From contig WEDG01003421.1 in the NCBI GenBank assembly GCA_017591395.1, forward strand, positions 1 to 64,000: DNA of 64,000 nucleotides, given 5' to 3'. Of this stretch, positions 23,702 to 33,996 are shown one piece after another. Both the position numbers and the translations under genes were made by a program. The notes beneath the pieces are model-generated. The model was not told where the DNA came from, made no database searches, and saw only the letters and a list, made by a program, of their open reading frames with translations. This stretch comes from Schistocephalus solidus. Its lineage: Eukaryota > Platyhelminthes > Cestoda > Diphyllobothriidea > Diphyllobothriidae. The stretch's first letter is position 1. Each line of letters opens with the position of its first letter.

Positions 23702-26700
23702 GGTATGCATGAGAGAAGCCCGTTTGGTCATTTAGAATTGATATCAATCAACATGTTTGGATTCCTAATTTTTGAAATTTTACCTGCGAAGCTAGAATCT
23801 ATAAGAGCGTAAGGTCGTCAATGCGGATATATTTATGGTTGACAATGCTTCGTTGATTTGCTTAACACCTTGACTTTTAAAATTGTCCTGAATTGAAGTT
23901 TTTTAATACGAGCTTAAGTAGTCGAAAGATGGCGTATCATGAGCGCTGCAGTATACGTAAGTGGTTTTTACTTAAATACTTTGCTTACAGAGCTTGCAGC
24001 TCCATATCAAAGATTTTGAGATGGCCAAACACCTGCGAGCAAGTTAGTATGTAGCCTGAAAAGAAAATGCAATATCCATATTCTATCCCGAAATCAAGCC
24101 ACATTGGTAAATGCCGTAGTGGAGTAACCTGCATTTGTGTAAGTTCTGTTTGACCACATCACAGCCAACTGTTAGTGAGCCTATCGCCTAGTGGTGGAAA
24201 ACTGGATCTTCACAAAATAATGCACCAAATTTGAAATCCTAGATCTTATTAATCTTGGTTGGTTTTCTACTGGCATCTCGATGACTGCTGGGTCTTAAAT
24301 TATCTTTTCAGTAGCCTCTGGTCTATTACGCAATTATACCTTAGTATCTGATGAACCTAGACTCAAATATTAATATCAAGTTCCAGACCAAGCCTGAAAA
24401 AATCGGTTCTGTATGATTTACTCCAAGTTTGCACATTAACTTCCGCGTAAATTTAACAAGACAACCTCTGGTCTTTCAGAATATCTTACGAAGAACGAAT
24501 ATTCTGCCGTGTGATCTCCCATTCGTATAAGGGCTTGCACATTTTAGGGGCATGGGCCGCATGTTGCAAAAGAAAATGAATACCATAACACAATTTTCGC
24601 GTGCTTGCTTCACGTGCAATGTCAGTCTCATTTATCCAAATAAGCAATTTGAACAATTGACACCTAGAAGGTTAATGGGACATAGAGGCTCACAGGCATT
24701 AGCACGGTGCGATGGCTTGGGTTGAAGCATGCACAGGTCCTCTTTTACTAAAACAGGAGATCGAGAAATCGGCAGGGAGAGTTTTATATAAAAATGTTTG
24801 GTCACGAGCGTATATAAACCCGCAATTAAAAAGGAGGGTACTTCAACAGAGAGGGACGTACTAATTACCTAACGTTTCAAATATTACTGGCAATTGTTCG
24901 TTTTCAGAGACTGGTTAAACAGCTGGCATGCAGATAACGCGTTCCATCGCACTATAAGATTTGCTGGTCAATAGCACTTGTGGGTAGGGCGCGCATTGCT
25001 GCGACATTCTGCCACATGGTAATTGCTGGTAGGAGCCGTATACCCTTCCCGTAGGATAGCCAATAACGCAGGCTCCACAACATAATGCCACTCTGGGGGA
25101 TCTTGACTAGTGTCTATATTTGGAGGTGGTTAACGTCGTTTGGGCCGGTATTGGTGTACATGGTGCCGTTCGGGCTGCTAGAGGTCGAAGAAACTAGATG
25201 AATTGGGTGTTACTGCAGCCCTGTTCTTGACGTCTGCTACAAAGCAGACAATTCCTCGCTATAATACAATGACTCGCTTGAATCTTTGAAAAAACAGTAA
25301 AAGTCATGGCTTTCAAGGTTGATAATGGACTAGAACCTTGGTTATCACGATCAGTACTGTGTGTGCAGGGGAGGCAACTATTTGGAGGATTGACAGCTAG
25401 GTTCAATGTCTTCGATTCAAAGTGGCTTTGATGACACTCTTAATTTTGTGAGATTTGACTGTCGTGGTGCATGTAGAGGAGACCAGTTTGTGTCTGAAAC
25501 ACACATAGATGAGTGGCTCAGCATTGTCAGCCACTGTGCTTCTGCTTCCCTTTGGTCAGTTGGACACTGCTTTGCTATCTAAGTAAGGAAGTGATGGAAA
25601 ATAGAGTGTATTGAATCTAATGCAGGACTGTCCTGCAACTTATTCATTCATGGGCAAGTCACTGATGCTGAGCCTGCTCCTTGAAGCACACGTTGAATAC
25701 GCGCGTGGTAATAAAAGTCAGAAAAATGTAACATGAGGTTTTATTGTTCAAATTTCAGATAAGTTCAATCAAGCATCCCAGCATCACATGTACTCAACTT
25801 TGTAACGAGGCGCAATGAGCCGCATTCCAAGGAACTTGACTTCCGTAGCAAACTATGCATAATTAAACATGGAAGCGATGAAAATATGCGGAGGCGATAT
25901 GGAGAATAAATAAACAAATCTTAGTCGTTGCATAAAAAATGGCTTCACAAATCTATGGGAGTCTTCCTATCAAATTATCGTTATGATTTAACGGCATATT
26001 GTGGGATGGAACCGGCTCTGACATGGAGATCGAACATAACTGGGGGAATATTACGCTGAAACAAGTGCGAAACCAAAAGTATATTAGTTACTCTAGACAA
26101 CGTATAAAAAATTTCTACTATGGTCCCATCTGCAAGCATAAGATGCAAAAACAGTGTACCGTTATACTCAGAAAAAGCAGTAATGTTTTCGGAGTTCACA
26201 AATTAAGAGGAACTTTAACACTAACTTTACAAGTGAAAAAGAAATTTGGTGCAGACAAAAGAACTCATCCGCCCCTTTCGATCTCAACAGCTTTCGGAGT
26301 AAGAACTCTGAAATAAAATCGAAAAGTGGAAATTCACAAATATGCCTAAACTCAATAAGGGGCTTGAGACTGAATTGCATACAATAAACCAGAGGCGTTG
26401 TTTTAAAACGCACCTGGTGATCTCCGATGGCCTATAAGGAAGTCATATGGATACGGTCTAGCCGAAAAGACAGTTGACTGGATCAAACGTTTCTTCATAA
26501 TAGAACCTTTTGCGTATGCGGCCGGAAAATTACGTCATTTGAATCACTGCTCCATGATTGTCTTCAATAAGTGTTTGTCTTAGGAACTTTGGTCTGTTAG
26601 ACTGACGTACAACTCGACACCAAATAACACCACGTCAGGACTCAACCGAATCTATCTTCCGGGTTGATGGAGAGCACTACCTCGGAGCACTGTGTCCAGT

Positions 26701-27339
26701 ATCATTTTGAAGGCAACGGTGTTGACTCTGCATCCCACAACCAGTAAATGCTTCCGCATACAGCGAGCAACAATTTGCCAATGCATTTTGTCTGGTACAT
26801 AATCCCGGTTCCAGTAAAATGAAGGGAGACTGAAAAGTACCTGTAATTATCCCAACATTTCCCCCTTCCGAGTGATAGCATTCCTCGAACTGCAGCTTTT
26901 TTCTCCTGACAAACAAACACTACTAACACTACTACTAACACACTACTACTACAAACAAACACTACTAACAGCATCCTATTTCAGGAGTTTTTACTGCTAC
27001 CTCAATTTCTACTGTATATTTCATTGACATTGTCTGTAAACGGCCAATAAATGCAACCATGTTAGTAGTCTTTTTATTGTGAATGGGATGAGCCGATATT
27101 ACAATGTACACAATGTCTTATACTGGACATGCTCGCCAAAATACCATATCTGGTGTGCAGTCACTTAAAGTCGTTTTATCAAGGTAACAAGGATTTGTCC
27201 CTGAGCTCCATATTAATATCCAAAAAGCAATATTATAAATTTTTTTAGCAAAAAACTGTAAAATTTAAAGTCATTGGTATGCTTGAGCCAGGCCCAAACT
27301 GCCACCACTGTCATGATTTTTATTAAATATACCGTATTT
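23702..27339. other. Non-coding stretch downstream of the Ly6 exon
   Basis: No gene or transposon domain recognised. Short frames on both strands (for example 25,194-25,406 and 25,981-26,413) have no motifs. It contains the small ACTACTAAC repeat listed separately. Confidence 0.4.
26911..26970 (+). repeat. Imperfect ACTACTAACA minisatellite
   Basis: The words AAACAAACACTACTAAC and ACTACTACT recur about three times. The minus-strand frame across it gives a Val-rich shadow. Confidence 0.8.
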
Positions 27340-27977
27340 TCAAAGAAAATGAGTATCATTTATAAATTTTAATGTTTCAACAGTTTCTGAAAGGAACACC
27401 ACGTCAGGGGGTCCGTTCCATGCTTGAAGGACCCTCTGCGAGAAGGCCATCTGTTTGACATCCGTATGGACTAACTTCCTCTGCAGTTTCAAGGGGTGAT
27501 CACATAGACGGTCCTTTGCAGCCAATTCAAAGAAGTCATCATATTCTAGGGCACACTCAGGGCTCTGACAATCCAATAGACTTGAAAGAGGCGACCACGT
27601 AGTGACCTGTAATTAAAATAAAATATGTGAAGTTCAGCCAGTCGGGCTTCGTAAGACAGATGTCCAAGATTATTGACCATTTTTAGCCCTCGCCTACACT
27701 CCTTTCATTTGTAAATAATCTGTCTTAAACCATGGATGGCAGGCCTAGCCGGCATACCTCGAGCATGCTTCTGAAATTCCTTATCAATCTACACAAGCCC
27801 TAATCTCGGTGCAAGTAAAAACTTCGTCGTGCGTTTAAGTGCCTTTAGAGACCGTGAAGATGGTTTAAGTGATGAAGTTATTAGAACACGAAGGTCCTTC
27901 TGTTCCTCAACATCTGAGAGAAACTGCCCATCGAGAAGGTATCGGAAGGAATCACGCTCCTTACTGATCCTCCTGGT
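27340..27977 (-). mobile_element. CR1-like LINE 'C', 3' part (split by LINE Z)
   Basis: Minus-strand frames continue a CR1-like reverse transcriptase: ISKERDSFRYLLDGQFLSDV and EEQKDLRVLITSSLKPSSRS (27,970-27,850), then the C-terminal part CALEYDDFFELAAKDRL and KLVHTDVKQMAFSQRVLQAW (27,545-27,420). The first codons join exactly to the sequence at 30,704 and beyond, where the reading breaks off after KCVVLRLHT. The 638 bp are therefore the distal part of one LINE interrupted by LINE Z. Several frameshifts are present. Confidence 0.85.
27972..27977. repeat. Target-site duplication, 3' side of LINE Z copy 2
   Basis: CCTGGT (ACCAGG on the minus strand) lies just outside the 3' end of the inserted Z element and is repeated at 30,704-30,709 beyond its 5' end. 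Both copies fall at the same codon position of the host LINE (Thr-Arg). Confidence 0.7.
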
Positions 27978-29440
27978 GGCAGTTCGACCGTCGATTTCGA
28001 CGAGGTCCACCGTATGCTCCACACCAGGTGGTGCAGGGACGGTGACTTGCGCGTGAATTAGTTTTAAGTGATAGTAGCCTTGCGCTGCAGCTACCGCACT
28101 CTCTCCTCCTCCCCCACCTGAGCCCGGTGTCAAGACAGAGTCAAGAAGACCGGAGATGGGAGAGGGCGCAGGTGGCTGGCGCGGCCGGAGCCGCCCCTGG
28201 GCGTGTCACCACACCTGGCTCGGATCACACGGAGTGGGAGTACCATAAAGGCCACATTAAGAAGGAGCCATTGCAACCTGCCTCTCAGTCCGCCAGTCAG
28301 CCACTCCACACAAAACACACATTGGGCTGACCACACGGTCCGAGATATCCCGTCAGTTGGCAACCGTCCAAGCCACGGCTTTTAGCGCACCGTGATAGGT
28401 TCAAGCGCGTCAGACTGTTTATAGTGAGGAAAATACGCTGAGCTCTTGACCTCACTCTCTCTTCCCCACCCCCACAATCAGACCACTGTCCGAGCCGGTC
28501 AGTTGTCTGATGCGGAAGCAGGCGCAGCTGCTGGTGACCTCGTCTACGTGTAGTACGTACACGACCTGGCCCCCCAAATACAAGCACAAGGATTTCACAC
28601 AACAGGGGGTTGAACGGCTTACATCTCACATGTGTGAGATAGCCAGAGGTCACGTTAAGAAGGAGCTATCGCAGCCTGACTCTCAGACCACCAGTCAGCC
28701 ACTCACACACAACACACATTGGACTAACTGCAAGGTCTGAGTGTAATTGTTAGTTGGCAACCTTCCAACCGCAGAGGTTAACGTAACCGCACACTCTTCT
28801 CCTCCCCCACCTGAGCACGGTCTCACGACACAGGCAGGAAGACCGGAGATGAGAGAGGTTGCAGGTGGCTGGCGCGGCCGGAGCCGCCCCTGGGCGTACC
28901 ACCACACCTGGCTCGGATCACACAGAGTGGGAGTGCCATAAAGAGCACATTAAGAAGGAGCCATTGCAGCCTGACTCTCAGTCCGCTAATCAGCCACTCC
29001 ACACAAAACACACATTGGGCTGACCATGCGGTTCGAGTTATCCCGTCAGTTGGCAACCTTCCAAGCCACGGCTTTTAGCGCACCGTGATAGTTACAAGCG
29101 CGTCAGATTTTTTATAGTGAGGAACATGCCCTGAGCTGTCGACCTCACTCTCTCCCCAACCCCCACCATCAGACACTGTCCGAGCCGGTAAGTTGCCTGA
29201 TGTGGGAGTGGGCGCATTGGCTGAGGGATCAAAGTAACCGTCTTCGCGTGCCACAGCACGACCTGGCCCCCATAACGCACACACCAGGATTCACAAACTG
29301 AGGGGATATGGAGCAGCCATCGCCGTCTGACTCCCAGTCCACTGGTCAGCCACTCGACACACACAGCACATACACTTAGCCGACGGTGTGGTCTGGTGGA
29401 AGCGTCAGATTGGCAGACTTCCCAGCCATGGTTTCTAGGA
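27978..29440 (-). repeat. Four-unit 3' tail of LINE Z, copy 2
   Basis: Four units with the reverse complement of CAATGTGTGTTTTG at about 28,324, 28,721, 29,017 and 29,377 (spacings 397, 296 and 360). The order and spacing mirror copy 1. The conserved hairpin ATCTCACA-TG-TGTGAGAT is at 28,623-28,640. Confidence 0.8.
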
Positions 29441-29534
29441 AACCATGATATACTCTGGTAAATGGTGATTGTGCGGGTGTTGTCGATGCATTGGTTTAGG
29501 TTGTGTGCGCTGATGTAGCTTAGCCTCCGGTGGT

Positions 29535-30703
29535 TTACCGGAGGTTGTCGAGGAAGCGCATGTGTCCTAATAGGCCCATGCGGTGTGTAAATGTGCGGGA
29601 GCAGTGAGGGCAGTGAAGGCGGGCGCGTCGACTGTATGTCGGAGCCCCAGGCACTGGTTCACCAGCCTCCATGCGATGGATTCGCAGGTGACCGACCAGG
29701 CCGATGCGTGAGTTGAAGTTGCGGGCGCAGTGTGGGCAGGAGAAATTGGTAGAGGCTGGAAGGATGTCATTCATGGTAGTGGGGGTGGCAGGGGTGCTAA
29801 GAATGGCAGGAGCGGAGGGTGTGCATGGTGTATCGGTGTTGTCGGCATTGTGGTGAATTCCGCTGTCATGGATGCGCTTGTGACCGAATAGGCCCATGCG
29901 ATGAGTGAATGCGCGAGGAAAGTGAGGGTAGTGGAGGCGACGATCTCTGCTGTGTGATGGTGCTCCAGGCACTGGCTCACCGGTCTCTGTACAATGTATT
30001 CGCAAGTGACCGACCAGGCCGATGCGTGAGGTGAATGTGCGGTCGTATTGAGTACAGCTTAGGAGAGATTCCCCATCGCTGACGGTGGTGGTGCTGGTGG
30101 TAGTGAAGGCAAAGGCGGTGGTGGTTGCGGTGGTGGGGGTAACAGGCGATGAGTAGATGGACGTGGTCTCTATGATGGTGGGAGTAATGGAGTTGATGCC
30201 AGGAGTGAGGGTGGGGAGTCAGAAGGAGGGTTGGCAGAATTTGACGCAGAAATTGGAATTGTCGGATTGTTGGTGTATTGCGTCCGAAGATGTCCAACCA
30301 GGCCGATTCGCGCGCGGAAGATGCGTTGACAGCGCGGGCATGTTGGCAGGGCCTGGGCATTGGCGGTGTTGGTCCGCGGCGCTGGGGACTTTCGTGCCGC
30401 TCTTTTGGCCTTGGCGGCGGCGATCCGGTTGGCCTCATAGATTGCTGAACCAGTCTTCACTGATCTTCTCGATGCCGGTCTATCCTGGGCGAGGTCCTCC
30501 CAGGTCGCCGAGTTGATTTGCAGTTGCTTCAGCGATTTCTTCAAAGTGTCCTTGTACCGTCGTTTTTGACCTCCCTCCCGGCGAAAACCCGTAGCGACAT
30601 CACCGTAGAAAAGTCGTTTGGGTAGTCGCTCGTCGTCCATTCTTACCAGGTGGCCGCTCCATCGCAGTTGCACTTGCCTCAGCATGGCATGGATGCTGAG
30701 GAG
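29535..30703 (-). pseudogene. LINE Z protein C-terminus with tandem C2H2 fingers
   Basis: After the reverse transcriptase end (GHLVRMDDERLPKRLFYGD, then EANRIAAAKAKRAARKS) come five finger-like units. CPRCQRIFRARIGLVGHL is near 30,340 (last ligand Tyr). CTQYDRTFTSRIGLVGHLRI is near 30,050 and LHYPHFPRAFTHRMGLFGH near 29,930 (ligands lost). CPHCARNFNSRIGLVGHLRI then His is near 29,720, with all four ligands. CPHCSRTFTHRMGLLGHM is near 29,610. The repeated linker ETGEPVPGAP / EAGEPVPGAP shows duplication of a two-finger unit. A frame change lies between 30,170 and 30,005. The frame 30,838-30,170 starts in LINE C and is a chimera. The fingers probably bind element RNA or target DNA. Confidence 0.75.
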
Positions 30704-30709
30704 CCTGGT
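30704..30709. repeat. Target-site duplication, 5' side of LINE Z copy 2
   Basis: CCTGGT, matching 27,972-27,977. See the nested Z element between them. Confidence 0.7.
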
Positions 30710-32280
30710 ATGGAGTCTTAGGACTACACACTTACCGACGTTTAAATTTAAGAGCCAACGAGCAGACCCACTGCTGAGTCGGTTGAGGCTCTCTTGAATT
30801 GCTTGCCTGTTGACGCCAAATCTTATGGCTCTCCACAATTTAAATGCATTACTAAAAATGATAACGTTTCAACCCAGGCCGACAACTTAGTCGTTGACGT
30901 AAACGAGGAAAGGTAGCGGCCCTAAGACTAAGCCTTAGGGAACACCACTAAGAACGGGGTATGGGTATAATTCGAGGAATCGTTGTCTGCCGTTTTCGAT
31001 CTCCCTGTAAGGAAATCTTTTATCCATGTCAGAAACTTTCCTCTTATTCAACTTTTAGATAGTTTAAAGATTAGACATTGGGAAGGATACTGTCTAATGC
31101 TTTCTTGAAATCAGTATGGATTACGTTTAAACCATCCACCTTAGCCCACTGCGCGAATCCACTGATCGGTCGAGAACAATAAATTGGAAAGGCAAGAGTG
31201 ACTATGTCTGAAGCCGCTTAGGAGCCCTGAGGGTATGTTGTTCTCCTTCAGTAACTTCATTCTCTCCTTCATAGGTATAGTCTCAATTACTTTAGAGCAA
31301 CTGCCGATTAGGCTGACGGGCTATATACTTAATGATATTAGTTTCAGCCCCACCTTTCTATATCAAATAGATATTGGCTGTCTTATATGTGGATGGCAGT
31401 TCCCCTAATTCACATAACAAATGGAGGATATGCGCTAGTAAGTTGGAGACTTCGCTCGCCAATCCGCTCAAGAACTTAGCCGGCATATTGTTCAAGCCCG
31501 AAGACTTTGCTTCTTTGAGATTTTGCAAATCTCTTGTCATAATAGATGTCGGGAAGAGTAAAGCTTCAAGCACTGGAATGGCATTAGCAACAGCAATGCT
31601 GATATTATGAAACTAAGGTTCGGTTTTTCTAGTTAATATCTAGGCAAAGAACAGGTCGAAGTATTCGGGATTCTCGCTTTTTAAATGACTTCTTAACCAT
31701 TATTATTAAGTTCTGCGACCGGGTGATTGTGTTTTAGTAAAAAAAATTAATAGAGTTGAATAAAATATAGAGTTTATTTCCAGCCTACTGGATAATTCTC
31801 GGTTCATAATTCTTCGTTGTCCGTCAGACCCATTTTCTAACTCCATTTCGTTTGGTGACGAAATCGCCTCTAGGTGTTCTGGTGACTCAGCTTCCCTGGA
31901 TATATTCCATTTCTGATTTTCCTTCTTTAACGTCTTCTGATGTGCTCTTGTTAACCAGAGGGCAGCTGGTCGTTTTTATTTTCGTTGAACAACAGCACTG
32001 AATCAAATCTACTGAAATCGTCTTAACCTATTTTCAGTCATCCTCTGGATCCCCCTTGATCAAACAGTCCTAACTCACTAACATCAATGCATTCATCGTC
32101 ATGTTAACATCGGCCCTCAGAGCAAATTATTCCAGAGTAACGTAATATGGTCACTCTTAGCGAGAGGAGCACTGAAATATACTTCGTCAGTTTAAGATAA
32201 ATCTATCGTAAAAACTATGTCCAAGCAATTGATCTCTTGGTTTTGTTCTAAATCTCGTTGGGGACTTAACGTTCGGTGCC
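30704..32280 (-). mobile_element. CR1-like LINE 'C', 5' part with reverse transcriptase core
   Basis: Minus-strand motifs in order: LKEAKSSGLNNMPAKFLSGL and LAHILHLLCELGELPSTYKT (31,540-31,380), NVIHTDFKKALDSI (about 31,115-31,075, the YIDFSKAFD palm motif), GLVLGPLPFLVYVND (about 30,940-30,895, GSVLGPLLF motif), a lost YADD box (SNAF near 30,850) and RLSSGSARWLLNLNVGKCVV (30,785-30,725). The reading breaks at 30,704 and resumes at 27,977. The catalytic aspartates are gone and stops are frequent. Upstream of 31,620 it is diverged, and the border near 32,280 is set by the 3' end of LINE J. Confidence 0.8.
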
Positions 32281-32289
32281 AACGGGAGA

Positions 32290-33990
32290 TAAACAAATGA
32301 TTAAATAAATACAAAATTCTATTGAAAGCCAGTTTACAGAAAAATTCAAAAGAAATGTGTAGTGGGTATCAGGATAGCGGTGACAAAAATCCCTGGAGGA
32401 ATATAGTTACTAGTGTTTTTTCCTAAATTAGGGTTATTCGGGAGAAAAAACTGCTGCCCGTTGGATGATAGCAGTTTGGAACGGGAAAGAGTAAGCACAA
32501 GTTCAATAATTGATCAGACCCCTTTTTTTCATGGAACGGGAATTCTGCACCAGGAAAGGGTGAATCGACAAATGGTTGCTCACTGTCGGCTGAAGAATTT
32601 ACTGGTTTTGCACTGAAGAGTCAGCACCATGGCCCTCAAGATATGACTTGGGACCAGGCTCAGAGCCCGCACACTCCATCAAGCTCGAAGATGAATTCGA
32701 TTCTTTCGGCACCTTGAATTCGTGGAATATGGGCTGAATGCAGAAACCTAGTGAGTTCTCTTAAACAAACAATAATTTGGCAGGATTTTTATATTCCTGT
32801 GTAGCTTATTTCCGCTTGCAATGACGTTAACTGCAAAAGAATTAACGGTACATGTTTGTGTTAGCCAGAATAACAAATAAGAAGACATTGTGGTGGCTCT
32901 TTCGCCGAGAGTGGAGAAGTTGCTTCAGAGTAGTAAGGCGATTAAACATACGACTGTTTAGGATCTTAAACAGTAAAAACATCCCTTTTTAATTGGTAAA
33001 ACCACAAACAATCAAAGTTTGTAAGCCCAAAACATTGTTTTGACGTCAGATTACGGTAGTCCGAGGATAAAAGTCTTTCAGTAAAAAATGCTGAACTGGT
33101 TCTGTTTTCTTCCATTCACTTACACACTTATACACAAAAGAAACGAGCTGTGTTCCAGTTCGGGCGTAACGTAAATTTTAAAGAGGCGTTTCTAATATCG
33201 ATGGGTTTAAAATCTTGGAGTCTAAAACCGGTATTTCTTTGTGTTTCAGCGACAATCAGGGTGCAATGCTCTAAAAGATAAAGGTCGATGGAATAGTATA
33301 TGCCCACATCCTTAATAACTCCAGGCACATTAAGGTCGTGACTGTCTTTGCTTACCTGAGGCTGATGATCGGCACCAACAACCATAACGGAACACTTGTG
33401 CCAAGAAAAGGAAAGGCGCCCGCATGACTGGGCAAAGATCTGAAGCTCGTTTTTTAAGAGTTGGAAAACGATGTTGCGATCTGACGGTTTTTATCGATAG
33501 GCAACTATTAAATCACTAGCAAACACCAAGGGCCTGCCATTCTAAAAAATCAAGAACATCATTGACGAAAAGGAAAATAAGAGCGGGCCAAGCATACTAC
33601 CACGAACAACTCCATTCCTCACACATGTGGTTTTGGAGAGAATATCGGAGATCTTAACACTTTGTATGCGAAATTGAATGTGATACCTGAAGAACGTTCG
33701 CACGCCGTCAACTGTCAGCTTTTTGCTAGGTGTGTTTAAATATCCTGCAATAATAACTTCTTGGTGGCTAGCTACTTCCATGACCGACTGGAGGCTGCCT
33801 CGGCAGTTGCACTCAGAAGGTCTGGGAAATCGAGTGTGGTACCTGAAGAACGTTCGCACGCCATCAACTGTCAGGTTTTTGCCAGGTTTGTTTAAATATC
33901 CTGCAATAATAACCTCTTGGTGGCTTGCTACGTCCTTGACCAATTGGAGGCTGCCTCGGCAGTTGCACTCGGAAGGTTTTAAATGACGGG
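32290..33990 (-). mobile_element. LINE 'J' relic
   Basis: Minus-strand motifs: VKISDILSKTTCVRNGVVRG then SMLGPLLF (33,660-33,590, palm region), FVNDVLDFLEWQAL (about 33,570-33,530), SDLCPVMRAP near 33,430, then DVGIYYSIDLYLLEHCTLIV and NTGFRLQDFKPIDIRN (33,310-33,195). The region down to 32,290 aligns block by block with 53,485-54,460 (for example ATTCTGCACCAG, and AACATACGACTGTTTAG versus AATGTACGACTGTTTAG). The sequence preceding the 3' end includes GCCAGTTTACAG in both copies. The catalytic YADD is lost and stops are many. Confidence 0.75.
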
Positions 33991-33996
33991 GCTCTC
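33685..33996 (-). repeat. 156-bp in-frame tandem duplication in LINE J
   Basis: Two units begin ACCTGAAGAACGTTCGCACG at 33,685 and 33,841. Both contain the TTTAAATATCCTGCAATAAT block and end at GAGGCTGCCTCGGCAGTTGC. The period of 156 bp is a multiple of three, so the minus frame repeats VASHQEVIIAGYLN and LTVDGVRTFFRYH twice. The units differ at few positions, so the duplication is younger than most decay around it. Confidence 0.85.

Larger units (their letters stand above)
27978..30703 (-). mobile_element. Zinc-finger LINE 'Z', copy 2, 5'-truncated and nested in LINE C
   Basis: A 2726-bp insertion on the minus strand, starting at LLSIHAMLRQVQLRWSGHL (last part of the reverse transcriptase), continuing with the zinc-finger tail and the four-unit 3' tail, and ending GACGGTCGAACTGCC. 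It is flanked by ACCAGG duplications and sits between the two halves of CR1-like LINE C. 5' truncation with a short target duplication is the mark of target-primed reverse transcription. It keeps longer frames than copy 1, so it is probably the younger insertion. Confidence 0.85.

Noticed and set aside
27789..28133. 114-codon minus-strand frame
   Set aside because: It crosses the other junction: the start is the Z tail, the end is LINE C reverse transcriptase.
30170..30838. 222-codon minus-strand frame as a novel gene
   Set aside because: Its first part is LINE C and the rest is LINE Z; the frame spans an insertion junction.
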